Assembly (NCBI RefSeq): GCF_014297575.1
Contig: NZ_CP060412.1
Span: 4,836,001 to 4,900,000 of the forward strand
DNA: 64,000 nt
From: Dyella telluris
GTDB taxonomy: Bacteria > Pseudomonadota > Gammaproteobacteria > Xanthomonadales > Rhodanobacteraceae
Direction: 5' to 3'
Made by a program: the position numbers and the translations under genes. This document shows, piece after piece, positions 49,309 to 59,102 of the stretch. Every line of letters starts with the position of its first letter. The first letter of the stretch is position 1. The notes under the pieces were generated by a model. That model was not told the origin of the DNA. It saw only the letters and a program-made list of their open reading frames with translations, and searched no databases.

Positions 49309-50661
49309 TTATCGCTTGCGCTCCTTCGCCTCCCGGCGAGCTTCGCGCAGGCTCAGCAGTTTTTCACGCAGCTTCAACTCCAGCCCGCGCTCCACCGGCT
49401 CGTAGAACACGGTGCCCTCCAGCGCATCGGGCAGCAGTTGCTGATCCAGCGCCACGCCGCCTTCGCTGTCGTGGTCGTACTGGTAGCCCTGCCCGTAGCC
49501 CAGGCCTTTCATCAATTTGGTCGGCGCGTTGCGCAGGTGCATGGGCACGTCCAGCGTGCCGGACTGCTGCACCACGGCGCGGGCCTTGTTATAGGCCATG
49601 TAGGCAGCGTTGCTCTTGGGCGCAATGGCCAGCCAGATGGCGAGCTGGGCCAGTCCGAGTTCGCCTTCGGGGCTGCCCAGGCGCTCGTACGTATCCCACG
49701 CATCCAGCGCCATGCGCCAGGCCCGCGGCTCGGCCAGACCCACGTCCTCCACGGCCATGCGGGTCATGCGGCGCGCCAGGTAGAGCGGGTCCACGCCGCC
49801 ATCGAGCATGCGGGTAAGCCAGTACACGGCGGCATCCGGGTCGGACGAGCGCACGGATTTATGCAGCGCGGAGATCTGGTCGTAGAACTGCTCGCCACCT
49901 TTATCGAAGCGGCGTGTGCGGTCGGCCAGCACCTGGGTGAGCGTGGTTTCGTCGATGCGGTGGTCTTCGGCCAGCTCGGAGGCGATTTCCAGCAGGGTCA
50001 GCGCGCGGCGCACATCGCCATCCGCCGCCTGCGCGATGAGCCTCAGCGACTCGTCGGAGACATCGAGCTGCATGCTGCCGAGGCCGCGCTCGTTGTCTTC
50101 CAGCGCGCGCTTCAGCGCCACGGCGATGTCGTCCGTGGTCACCGCCTCCAGCACGTGCACGCGGCAACGCGAGAGCAAGGCGGAGTTGAGTTCGAATGAA
50201 GGGTTTTCCGTGGTGGCGCCGACGAAGATGATCACGCCGCGCTCGATATGCGGCAGGAAGGCATCCTGCTGCGCCTTGTTGAAGCGGTGCACCTCGTCCA
50301 CGAACAGCACGGTGCGGCGACCCTGCGCGAAGTTGCCCTCGGCTTCGGCCAGCGCCTTGCGTACATCAGGCAGGCCCGAAAGCACGGCGGAGATGGCGCG
50401 GAAGTCCGCATCCGCGTAGCGCGCCACCAGCAGCGCCAGCGTGGTCTTGCCGCAACCAGGCGGGCCCCACAGGATCATGGAATGCACCCGACCGGCTTCC
50501 AGCGCGCGGCGCAAGGCCTTGCCCGGGGCCAGCACGCGTTGCTGGCCCACGATTTCATCCAGGGTGCGCGGCCGCATGCGCTCGGCCAGGGGCTTGAGGT
50601 CGTCGGGCTCACCAAACAGGCCCGGCGCGTCGAACATATCGCTGCGTGACATGCCCTTCAT
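49309..50661 (-). CDS. rarA: Replication-associated recombination protein A (MgsA/RarA)
   Basis: This AAA+ ATPase of 450 residues (or slightly fewer) is the bacterial WRNIP1/Mgs1 homologue, acting at stalled replication forks. Motifs: PLAERMRPRTLDEIVGQ, Walker A GPPGCGKTTLALL near residue 66, Walker B LFVDEVHRFNKAQQDAFLPH, sensor 1 GATTENPSFE and the arginine-finger region ALLSRCRVHVLE. The C-terminal tetramerisation domain is present (AYMAYNKARAVVQQSG). Several in-frame starts exist within the first nine codons; ATG 50652 or 50637 are alternatives. Confidence 0.96.
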   Translation of the reverse strand: MKGMSRSDMFDAPGLFGEPDDLKPLAERMRPRTLDEIVGQQRVLAPGKALRRALEAGRVHSMILWGPPGCGKTTLALLVARYADADFRAISAVLSGLPDVRKALAEAEGNFAQGRRTVLFVDEVHRFNKAQQDAFLPHIERGVIIFVGATTENPSFELNSALLSRCRVHVLEAVTTDDIAVALKRALEDNERGLGSMQLDVSDESLRLIAQAADGDVRRALTLLEIASELAEDHRIDETTLTQVLADRTRRFDKGGEQFYDQISALHKSVRSSDPDAAVYWLTRMLDGGVDPLYLARRMTRMAVEDVGLAEPRAWRMALDAWDTYERLGSPEGELGLAQLAIWLAIAPKSNAAYMAYNKARAVVQQSGTLDVPMHLRNAPTKLMKGLGYGQGYQYDHDSEGGVALDQQLLPDALEGTVFYEPVERGLELKLREKLLSLREARREAKERKR

Positions 50662-50712
50662 GATAGGGCATCGGGGAAGCAGGGTCGCGCCCCTGCCCCA
50701 TCCGGCCCTGGC

Positions 50713-52068
50713 TTACTGCTCGTCCCTGCGTCCCTGCCGCAGCAGGCTGAAGGCCATCCACGCCACGCCCAGCGCGCCCACCACCAGTACCACCCACAAC
50801 AGGGGCCTGGTCCAGTCATAGGGCACCTTGGGCGCCTCCAGCGCGACGGCGCCGGCCTCGTCCTTGCGCGCACCGAGTGCCGCGACCGGTGGCTGCCAGT
50901 CCTCGCCATGACTGCCGCGCAGGCGGCCGATGGCCTCGTCGACCGGATACTCGCCACGACGCGCCGAGTAGCTGCCCACCAGCAGGCGGTATGGCGCACT
51001 GCCCTCGGGCAGGAACACGTACTGCGGCGGCAACCAGCCCACGCGCAGCGACGGTGCGCCGGACAGCGGCGTGTCGCTGTGCACGCGCAGGTGACTGACG
51101 CTGCGCATGTTGATGGTGGCCGTAGCATCGCCCTTCCTGCCGGCCGCGCGCACCAGGTCTAGCGCACTGACTTCAGTCCACGACGCGGCGTCACGCCCTT
51201 GCACCAGCACATGCACACGGGCAGCGCTGTTGGTGGCAGGCAAAGCCAGCGCGACAGCCTCCACCGGCAGCGTCGCCGGCAATTCGAAATCGTAGTCGCT
51301 CGCTGCCTGCCCGCTGACCCGGGCGTCCAGCCACTGCAGTTGCGAAGCGCGATCGGCGCCGGCATCGGTGTAACTGCCGGTCAGCGTCACCGTGGGGGCA
51401 TGGCCCGTGCTCCAGTCCACCTCGCCATCGGTCAGGCGCAGCCGGTAATAACGCGCCGGGGCATTGCCGCCCAACTCGACACTGAGCTGCTCCACCTGAT
51501 CCTGGTCGTTGTGCACGCGGGTCAGGCTGGCGTCGTCGGACAGCAGTTGCCAATCGCGCAGGTTGTTGCTGCCCTCCACCGACACGTGCAGCTGGAAATC
51601 CTGCTGGATCGACGCCGGCACCAGCGCGATGCCGTCGATGTTCACTTCGCGCCCCGCATCGATCAGCCAGCTCTTCGGGCGCTGGGCCGTGGCGCCACGA
51701 CCATCCTGGCTGATCACGATGCCGCCGCTGGCGTTGCGCTCCACCTTCACGCTGTCGCTGTTGGCTGCCGCCACCGGCAAGGCAAGCAGGCGCACTTCCG
51801 TTTCGAAATCGTGCTTCAACGGCGGCGCCACCGGCATCAGGGCGAACGGCACCGGCTTGCCCAGCGCATTGACCACGATCATGTCGCCCAGGTCGGCCGA
51901 CGGATTGGCAGAGGCATACACCTCCGGCGTCAGCACCACCCGATAGGCCTCGGCGGTGGCGTGGGTATCCAGCGCAAAGGCATAAGCGTAGTCAACGTTG
52001 CTGTCCGCCCGCGCCGCAGCCACGGGCAACATCAAGGCGAGCGCGATCCAACGAACATCAAGGCGCAT
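50713..52068 (-). CDS. DUF3999 family protein
   Basis: This 451-residue periplasmic protein is anchored by a C-terminal membrane helix (LLWVVLVVGALGVAWMAFSL). Sec signal LALMLPVAAARA opens at ATG 52068, preceded by GGAGGAGACCGGGC. The body is beta-rich with carbohydrate-binding-like strands (NNLRDWQLLSDDASLTRVHN). DUF3999 proteins are normally encoded next to DUF2339 proteins, as here, and its start overlaps the DUF2339 stop by 11 bases, so the pair is translationally linked. Function unknown; an envelope role is inferred. Confidence 0.9.
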   Translation of the reverse strand: MRLDVRWIALALMLPVAAARADSNVDYAYAFALDTHATAEAYRVVLTPEVYASANPSADLGDMIVVNALGKPVPFALMPVAPPLKHDFETEVRLLALPVAAANSDSVKVERNASGGIVISQDGRGATAQRPKSWLIDAGREVNIDGIALVPASIQQDFQLHVSVEGSNNLRDWQLLSDDASLTRVHNDQDQVEQLSVELGGNAPARYYRLRLTDGEVDWSTGHAPTVTLTGSYTDAGADRASQLQWLDARVSGQAASDYDFELPATLPVEAVALALPATNSAARVHVLVQGRDAASWTEVSALDLVRAAGRKGDATATINMRSVSHLRVHSDTPLSGAPSLRVGWLPPQYVFLPEGSAPYRLLVGSYSARRGEYPVDEAIGRLRGSHGEDWQPPVAALGARKDEAGAVALEAPKVPYDWTRPLLWVVLVVGALGVAWMAFSLLRQGRRDEQ

Positions 52069-54784
52069 GCCCGGTCTCCTCCATAGACGATGAACGGCGC
52101 GGCGGAGCCGGCGCCAGGTATCCAATGACACTGCACAGCAAGCCAAAGGCAATGAACGAACCGATGCCGAACAAGTTGCCCAGCTGACGACGGTCAACCA
52201 GGATCAGCTTCGCCAGCACCACGCCCATGATGATCGCGCCGGCCAACCAGAACAGGCGATGGCCATGCCGGGAACCCCACACCCAGGCGAACAAGCCAAG
52301 GATGCTCCACACCAGCGTCAGCGACATCTGCGCCAGGCTGGAGTCGAACAGCGCACCATTCCAGGGCACGCCACCCAGCTGGTGCACGCCGCGCAAGGTG
52401 AAACTGGTGGCCAACGCCAGCACGATGCCACCCAGCACCGGGCCACGCACGCGTGCCAGTATCGACGGCAACGCCGGATCGTTCAGCCACGCGCCGAAAG
52501 CCACGGCGATCAGCAACAGGAGCAATTCTGCCGGATTCAGCAGCGGCACATAGGGCAGCGGCGCCGCATTGCCACCGGCGAACAAGGCTGCCAGACCCAG
52601 CACACCGAGCACTGCCAGCAAGGAGTATTTCAGCAACGGCAACCAGCGCGACTGATGCTGCGCCATGGGCGGCGCAAGCAGCGACGGACGCCATTGCGCG
52701 AGGAAGAACGCCAGCAGCAGCGGCACCATGGCCAGCGCCACGCTCCAGCTATCCGCCAGCCAACGCAGGCGATCCAGCGCCACGCCGATACCGCATGCCG
52801 CCAGCAACACCCAGCGCCACAGCCACATCCACTGCGCCACCGCACCTGCCCACACCGACTCGCGCAGGCACAGCAGCGTGCGCCAACCCAGTGCGCCAGT
52901 GGCCAGCACCGCCAACAGATTCCAGCCACGCAGCGGCTGTGTGTGGAAGAAGCCGCCCACCATGATCCAGACCAGCATCACCGCATTGAAAGCCACAGGG
53001 CTCCAGTCGAGCGCGAAGCCGAGTTCTCCCGACGCACGCAGACGCGCGGCCTCCGCTGCGCCCCACGCCGTCACGCCCAGCCACGCCAGCCAGGCCGCGA
53101 ACAGGTAGGGATCGGGAATGCAGCGACTGATTTCCACGCCACTGGTCACTACCCACCAGAGCATGCCCCAGCCGTACAGCACCACGGCCAGCACACGGTG
53201 CAGCGCGCGGCCGTCACCCAGTCTGGCGAGCAGGCCGCTGCTGGCGAAGCCAGCCACCACCAGCATCAGGCCACCGATGCATTCGCGGTTGAGCACCGGC
53301 AAAGCCATGCTGCTGGCGCCATGCATGTCGCGATCGATCAGCAAGGCGCAGGCCGCGAACAGCTGCAATGCGATGCCACTCCACAGGGCGAACCGCCGTT
53401 GCTGGCGCAGGCCAAGCCAGATCAGCCCAGCACCTTCCAGCGCAAAAATGCAGCCGGTCACGTCGGCACGCAAGGCCAACGGCACGGTGAGCGTGGCCAT
53501 GGCCACGGCAAGGATGGCCCAGGTTTCGCGCAACAGGCGCATGGCCGGCTGGCGACGGGAAACGTAGGCCACGGTGACGTAGATGGCCGCGGCAACCAGG
53601 GTGGAGATGCCCAACGCCTTGCCGTCCCAGCGCAGCAGCGCACCCTGCAACAGCAGGCTGATCAGCGGATTGCCGAACATCAGGCAGCCGTCGATCACCA
53701 GTCGACGATCCACCGGCGCCCGCGTCACGTGCAACCACGGGATGAACAGGTAGAACAGGAAGTTCAGCACCAGGAACGGTTCGGTACTGGCGAACAACGA
53801 CGAGTCGTAACGCAGCACACCCCATGCCGTACCCACCGCAAAGGTGGCGATGAAACCCAGCAGGTTCAGCACGCGCCACGAACGCTTCCAGGCAATGCCG
53901 AGAATGGCGAGGTTGAGCACGGCGTAATAACTGAACAACGCCACATGGCTGCCGTTGCCGGTGGACACCAGAACGGGCGCGGCAAAACCGGCCAACAGGC
54001 CCAGCACGGCCAGTGCGAGTGCATCCTGCATCACCGCCAGTACGCCGATGCCCGCCACCAGCACCACCAGCAAGGCGAACGCCGCGCCGGCCGGCAACAG
54101 GTTGTACAGGCGGAATGCCGCGAATACGGTGATCACCAGCACGCCGATGGCGCCACCCTGCAGCGACAAGGCAAACACGCGCTGCGATTCGCGCTTGCGC
54201 CAGCCGAATGCCAGGCCCGCCATGGCAGCCAACGCCACCAGCGACACGCGCACGGCCGGCGGCGCATGCAGCACGCCCGCATCGGATGCGTACTTGAGCA
54301 AGGCCGCCACGCCGGCGAACAGCACCAGCATGCCGATCTTCACCGGCACATTGCCCTCGGTGAACCAATGCCACACGCGCTGCAGGAGACGATCGAAGCC
54401 GGATGGTTGACGCGGCATGGGCGGCACCGGCGGGATGGATTCCTCCTCCGGCCACGGCGCGGACTTCGGCGAAGGCGGCGGGCTTTCAGGTGCACGGAAT
54501 TCCGCCACAACCGTCGGCGGAACCGGCTCTGCGGCAGGCTGCCACGCGGCACGTGCTTCGTCGGCCGCCGTCCGGGGCTGCTCGTCAGTGGCCGCCCGCG
54601 CCGGGCGCGTTGCAGGCACCGACTTCCATGCAGCCAGCTGCGTCCGCAGGCTCGCAAGCTCGCGTGACAGCGCCGCCTGTCGCGCCCAGATCAAACCCAC
54701 CACGGCGCCGCCGACGGCGCCCGTCCAGCCGGACGACAGCAGGCCGCCGAGCACCGCACCGATCACCATCCATAGAACCGCCAT
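52058..54784 (-). CDS. DUF2339 family multi-pass membrane protein
   Basis: This integral membrane protein of about 908 residues with more than twenty hydrophobic segments matches the DUF2339 family. An N-terminal helix (MAVLWMVIGAVLGGLL) is followed by a Pro/Ala-rich cytoplasmic stretch (about residues 50-125), and then continuous helices (VKIGMLVLFAGVAALLKYAS onward). ATG 54784 (MAVLWMV) is chosen from two close ATGs, with GGAG upstream. Function is unknown. It overlaps the DUF3999 gene and follows the metal efflux operon by 116 bp on the same strand. Confidence 0.9.
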   Translation of the reverse strand: MAVLWMVIGAVLGGLLSSGWTGAVGGAVVGLIWARQAALSRELASLRTQLAAWKSVPATRPARAATDEQPRTAADEARAAWQPAAEPVPPTVVAEFRAPESPPPSPKSAPWPEEESIPPVPPMPRQPSGFDRLLQRVWHWFTEGNVPVKIGMLVLFAGVAALLKYASDAGVLHAPPAVRVSLVALAAMAGLAFGWRKRESQRVFALSLQGGAIGVLVITVFAAFRLYNLLPAGAAFALLVVLVAGIGVLAVMQDALALAVLGLLAGFAAPVLVSTGNGSHVALFSYYAVLNLAILGIAWKRSWRVLNLLGFIATFAVGTAWGVLRYDSSLFASTEPFLVLNFLFYLFIPWLHVTRAPVDRRLVIDGCLMFGNPLISLLLQGALLRWDGKALGISTLVAAAIYVTVAYVSRRQPAMRLLRETWAILAVAMATLTVPLALRADVTGCIFALEGAGLIWLGLRQQRRFALWSGIALQLFAACALLIDRDMHGASSMALPVLNRECIGGLMLVVAGFASSGLLARLGDGRALHRVLAVVLYGWGMLWWVVTSGVEISRCIPDPYLFAAWLAWLGVTAWGAAEAARLRASGELGFALDWSPVAFNAVMLVWIMVGGFFHTQPLRGWNLLAVLATGALGWRTLLCLRESVWAGAVAQWMWLWRWVLLAACGIGVALDRLRWLADSWSVALAMVPLLLAFFLAQWRPSLLAPPMAQHQSRWLPLLKYSLLAVLGVLGLAALFAGGNAAPLPYVPLLNPAELLLLLIAVAFGAWLNDPALPSILARVRGPVLGGIVLALATSFTLRGVHQLGGVPWNGALFDSSLAQMSLTLVWSILGLFAWVWGSRHGHRLFWLAGAIIMGVVLAKLILVDRRQLGNLFGIGSFIAFGLLCSVIGYLAPAPPRRSSSMEETGHAP

Positions 54785-54900
54785 GACCATCCTTCTCCAC
54801 CTGTCCCGGGGCGTCACGGCGCAAGTGTGCCACGGACGGCCCGGCCGGGCCGCCGTGACCACAGTGCCCCGTGATGCAAGGCACGGATTGAGGACGATCC

Positions 54901-57900
54901 TTAATGGGATTCACCGCCCTGCGTCGGGCGACGCAACTCCGCGCGTCGCTCCATCCAGTCGTAGAGCACCGGCAGCAACACCAGCGTCAGCAAGGTGGAG
55001 GTGATCAGGCCGCCCACGACCACCGTGGCCAGCGGGCGCTGGGTTTCCGCGCCCACACCACTGGACAGCAGCATCGGCACCAGCCCCAGAATCGCCACGC
55101 TGGCCGTCATCAGCACCGGCCGCAGGCGCAATGCAGTGCCTCGGATCACCGCATCCCGCACGCTCACCCCCTGGCCGCGCTGCTCATTAAGAAAGCTCAC
55201 CAGCACGATGCCATTGAGCATGGCCACGCCGAATACCGCGATGAATCCGATCGCCGAAGGTACGGACAGGTACTGCCCCGTGACCGCCAGCGCCACGATG
55301 CCGCCAATGGTCGCAAACGGCACGTTGGCCAGGATCAGCGCGGCGTACTTCATCGAGTTGAACGCCGTGTAGAGCAGGATGAAGATGAAGAAGATGGTGG
55401 CCGGCACAATCAGCGAAAGCCGCTTCAGTGCACGCTGCTGATTCTCGAACGCCCCGCCCCACTCCATGTAATAGCCTGCCGGCAGCTTCACCTGCTGCGC
55501 GATGGCCGCGTTCGCCTGCTGCACGAAACCATCGATGTCGCGACCACGCACATCCATCTGGATCACCGCATAGCGCTGCAGCTGTTCGCGACGGATGAAG
55601 GAATAGCCTTCGGCCTCGCTCACCTCGGCCACCTGCGACAATTGCACGATGGCGCCACCCCGCGACTGGATCGGGATGCGCTGGATGGCCTGCGTGGAAC
55701 GCTTGTCGGCATCATCCAGCCGCACGGCGATGTCGAAACGCTTCACGCCATCGATCAGCGTGGTGACCGGGTCGCCGCCGATGCCGTTGCGCACCACGGT
55801 GAGCACGTCGTCGGCATTGAGGCCGTAGCGTGCCAGTGCGTCACGATCCACGCGGATGCGTATCTGCGGCTTGCCCAGATTGGCCTCCAGCGCCAGGTCG
55901 GCCACGCCAGGCACGCCACTCAGCACGTCTTTGATGCGTGCACTCAGACGATCCAGCTCGCCCAGGTCATCGCCATAGAGCTTGAGCGCCAGCGTGGCAC
56001 GCACGCCGGAAATCAGCTCCTCGATGCGCATCTGGATCGGCTGGGTATAGCCCACCACGGCCGTGGGCAACGCCTCGGAAAGCTCGCGCTGCATGTCCGT
56101 CTCGATACGCTCCAGCGTCTGGCCCTTGCGCCACTTCTCCCGCGGCTTGAGCGGCGTGTAGACCTCCATGTAGTTCACATCGGCGGTCTCGCCCTTCTCT
56201 GCGCGGCCGATCATGGCCAGCGTGGTTTCCACTTCGGGGAACGAAGACTTGATGCGCGCCGCGACCTGCCGCGAGACCTCGATGGATTCATCCAGCGACG
56301 CCGATGGAATGGAGGTGATGCGCCACATGATGGCGCCCTCTTTCAGGTTCGGCATGAACTCCTTGCCCAGCAACGGAAACAGCGCAAGGCTGCCCAGCAA
56401 GGCACCGCACGCCATGCCGAGCACCAGCCCACGCCGACGCAGCGACCACGCAAGCACAACGGCATAACGCCGCTTGAGGAAGGCCACCAGCCGAGTGTCC
56501 CTCTCCTCCTTGGGCTTGAGCACCAGCGCGGCAAGGACGGGAATCAGGGTCAGCGCGAGCAACAGGGAACCGGCCATGGCGAAGCTGATGTTGAACGCCA
56601 TGGGCTTGAACATCTTGCCCTCCAACCCCTGCAGGCTGAACAGCGGCAGGAACACCACGATGATGATGACGATGGCGAACGCGATGGGGGTGGCCACCTC
56701 ACGCGCCGCCGCCAGCACGGCAGCCGTGCGGTCCACCGGCCCGCCGTGCGCCTTGCGCTCCGCCATGATGCGGAAGGCGTTTTCCACCATCACCACGGCA
56801 CCGTCCACCATCATGCCGATGCCGATGGCCAGACCGGCCAGCGACATCAGGTTGGCGGACAGCCCCGCTTGCTCCATGCAGATGAATGCGATCAGCATGG
56901 CCAGCGGCAAGGCGACCACCACCACGAGCGCACTGCGCAATTCCCCAAGGAACAGGAACAGCACGATAGCGACCAGGATGGAGCCCTCCACCAAGGCCCG
57001 TACGGCCGTGCCTACCGCCTGATTCACCAGATCGGTGCGCTCGTAGACGGGCTTCACCACCACACCTGCCGGCAGTGCCTGCCGCACCACCTCGAGCTTG
57101 CCCTTCACGGCATCCACCACGCTCTTGGCGTTCTCGCCGATGCGCGCAAGCGCCTGCCCCATCACCACTTCCTTGCCATCGCGCGTGACCGCTCCGGTGC
57201 GCGGTGCGCCGGCTTCCGTCACGGTGGCCACGTCGCGCACATAGACCGGCGTACCGTCCTCCGTCTTGAGCACGATCTGCCCGATATCGCGCGTGCCCTG
57301 CACCAGCCCCAGCCCGCGCACCAGATACTGCTCGCGACCAACATCGACGAAGTTTCCGCCGACCTGCGCGTTATTGGCCTGCAGTGCCTCGATGACGTCC
57401 TTGAAACCAAGCCCGTGTGCGATGAGTTTCATCGGGTCAATGCGCACCTGATACTGCTTTTCCTGGCCGCCCCACGAGGTGACGTCGTCCACGCCGGGCG
57501 CCGTGCGGAGCATCAGGCGAATGGTCCAGTCCTGCAGGGTACGCAGCTCGCGGTCATCCGGCGCACTCTTCAGCGCATCGTCCGCACGCTCCACGGTGTA
57601 CCACAGCACCTGCCCGAGACCCGAGGTGTTGGGCCCCATTTCCGGCTTGCCATAGCCCGCCGGCAAACGCTCGCCAATCTGTTGCAGGCGCTCGTTGACG
57701 AGCTGGCGCGCAAAGTAGATGTCCATGTCGTCGCTGAAGTACACCGAGACATAGGAAAGGCCGAACAGGCTGACCGAGCGCACCTCCTCCACCTTCGGCA
57801 GGCCGGCCAGCGATGACTCGACCGGCGTGGTCAGCAGCTGCTCCACATCCTCGGCCGCAAGCCCTGACGCCTCGGTGTACACATTGACCTGCACCGGCGT

Positions 57901-58029
57901 GACATCGGGAAACGCGTCAATGGGAAGCTTGCGCACAGCCTGGTAACCGAGCACGCCGATGACCACGAAGGCGATGATCACCAGCAGCTTGTATCGCAAC
58001 GAGAGTTCGACAAGACGGGCCAGCATCAC
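54901..58029 (-). CDS. Heavy-metal RND efflux pump, CzcA/CusA family
   Basis: This 1042-residue inner-membrane proton/metal antiporter is the pump subunit of an HME-RND tripartite system. Seen: the opening RYKLLVIIAFVVIGVLGYQA, KLPIDAFPDVTPVQV, LPAGYGKPEMGPNTSGLGQV in the porter domain, and the fourth-helix proton-relay motif GIGMMVDGAVVMVENAFR. In this last motif the DFG-type first Asp of classical CzcA is Gly, so the metal range cannot be assigned as Co/Zn/Cd. Twelve membrane helices fit. Its ATG overlaps the adaptor stop (ATGA), and it is the third gene of the operon. Confidence 0.95.
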   Translation of the reverse strand: MMLARLVELSLRYKLLVIIAFVVIGVLGYQAVRKLPIDAFPDVTPVQVNVYTEASGLAAEDVEQLLTTPVESSLAGLPKVEEVRSVSLFGLSYVSVYFSDDMDIYFARQLVNERLQQIGERLPAGYGKPEMGPNTSGLGQVLWYTVERADDALKSAPDDRELRTLQDWTIRLMLRTAPGVDDVTSWGGQEKQYQVRIDPMKLIAHGLGFKDVIEALQANNAQVGGNFVDVGREQYLVRGLGLVQGTRDIGQIVLKTEDGTPVYVRDVATVTEAGAPRTGAVTRDGKEVVMGQALARIGENAKSVVDAVKGKLEVVRQALPAGVVVKPVYERTDLVNQAVGTAVRALVEGSILVAIVLFLFLGELRSALVVVVALPLAMLIAFICMEQAGLSANLMSLAGLAIGIGMMVDGAVVMVENAFRIMAERKAHGGPVDRTAAVLAAAREVATPIAFAIVIIIVVFLPLFSLQGLEGKMFKPMAFNISFAMAGSLLLALTLIPVLAALVLKPKEERDTRLVAFLKRRYAVVLAWSLRRRGLVLGMACGALLGSLALFPLLGKEFMPNLKEGAIMWRITSIPSASLDESIEVSRQVAARIKSSFPEVETTLAMIGRAEKGETADVNYMEVYTPLKPREKWRKGQTLERIETDMQRELSEALPTAVVGYTQPIQMRIEELISGVRATLALKLYGDDLGELDRLSARIKDVLSGVPGVADLALEANLGKPQIRIRVDRDALARYGLNADDVLTVVRNGIGGDPVTTLIDGVKRFDIAVRLDDADKRSTQAIQRIPIQSRGGAIVQLSQVAEVSEAEGYSFIRREQLQRYAVIQMDVRGRDIDGFVQQANAAIAQQVKLPAGYYMEWGGAFENQQRALKRLSLIVPATIFFIFILLYTAFNSMKYAALILANVPFATIGGIVALAVTGQYLSVPSAIGFIAVFGVAMLNGIVLVSFLNEQRGQGVSVRDAVIRGTALRLRPVLMTASVAILGLVPMLLSSGVGAETQRPLATVVVGGLITSTLLTLVLLPVLYDWMERRAELRRPTQGGESH

Positions 58030-59102
58030 TCTTCTCCCAGCTGCGAGCGCAACAGGCGCGCTTTCAGTGCGAACGCGCCCTTGCTCACGTACCGGGCGCC
58101 GGGCTTCAGGCCCTGTTGAATCTCGACCCAGCCATCGCGGGTCTCCCCCACCTGCACGGCCACCGGCTCGAACGCGTCCTTGCCACTGGCGACGAACACG
58201 CTGGACTGGTTCTGCAGCAACACCACGGCATCCACCGGCACGGCGAGCGCGGATCGCCCGCCGATGGCGATGCGCGCATCCACCAGCTCACCCGGATGCA
58301 GCAGGTCACGCTGGTTGTCCACGGCAATCCGCACGGGCACGGTGCGGGTTTTTTCATCGGTCTGGTGGGAGCGCTGCACGACCTTGCCGGGCACACTCTG
58401 GCTGTGGATCAGGATGCGTGCGGCCGCACCCTGGGAAACACGCTCGGCATCCGCGGGCGGCATGCGCGCCTCCACCCATACGGCATCTTCTTTCACCAGG
58501 GTGAACAAGGTGCGTCCCGCATCCACGCGATCGCCCACCAGGAACTGATCGGTGGTGATGCGGCCGTTGGCAGGTGCCAGCAGCTCATAACTGCCATCCG
58601 CCTTCGCCGAACCGGCCCGCAGGACGCCCTGGATCTGTCCATCCGACAGGCCATACGCACGCAGGCGCGCACGCGCCTGGTCGCGCTGCACCTGCACCTC
58701 GGTATAGCGACGGCCGGACACCGCCTGCGGGCCCAGTGAAGACACGCGCCGCCACTCCTGCTCGGCGACGATGAGCGCACCCTGCGTTTCCGCCACCTGC
58801 ACGCTCGACAACATCACCAGTGGTTGACCAACCTTCACGACGTCGCCCAGGCGCGCCTTGCGGGCCAGCACCATGGATTCGATGCGCGGCGACACCAGCG
58901 TGGTCGAGTAGGCATCGATGGTCACTTCGCCAGGCGCCTTGATTTCGTCAGCGAGCTCACGCGTTGCGAGGGTCGCGATTTCGATCCCCGCCTCCTTCAC
59001 GGCGCGGGCATCCAGCGCCAACGGGTTGGCCGCCTGCTCCGCGGAAACGTTCATGGCGGCGAGCGCCAGCGTGCAAGCAGCGAGTCGAAACATACGATTC
59101 AT
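58026..59102 (-). CDS. RND periplasmic adaptor (membrane-fusion) protein, CzcB family
   Basis: This 358-residue periplasmic adaptor connects the CzcA-type pump to its outer-membrane duct. Signal LALAAMNVSAEQ is followed by lipoyl halves (RIESMVLARKARLGDVVKVG and LLAPANGRITTDQFLVGDRV), a helical hairpin (QEWRRVSSLGPQAVSGRRY) and beta-barrel and membrane-proximal domains (VPVRIAVDNQRDLLHPGELV). No extra His-rich metal-binding N-terminus is present. It overlaps both neighbours by four bases, giving strict co-translation. Confidence 0.94.
   Translation of the reverse strand: MNRMFRLAACTLALAAMNVSAEQAANPLALDARAVKEAGIEIATLATRELADEIKAPGEVTIDAYSTTLVSPRIESMVLARKARLGDVVKVGQPLVMLSSVQVAETQGALIVAEQEWRRVSSLGPQAVSGRRYTEVQVQRDQARARLRAYGLSDGQIQGVLRAGSAKADGSYELLAPANGRITTDQFLVGDRVDAGRTLFTLVKEDAVWVEARMPPADAERVSQGAAARILIHSQSVPGKVVQRSHQTDEKTRTVPVRIAVDNQRDLLHPGELVDARIAIGGRSALAVPVDAVVLLQNQSSVFVASGKDAFEPVAVQVGETRDGWVEIQQGLKPGARYVSKGAFALKARLLRSQLGEE

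Noticed and set aside
52259-54667. An 802-codon plus-strand frame, and similar long frames opposite czcA and pgm
   Set aside because: They are rich in His/Gln/Arg, as expected for the antisense of high-GC coding DNA, and lie opposite genes with strong family evidence.
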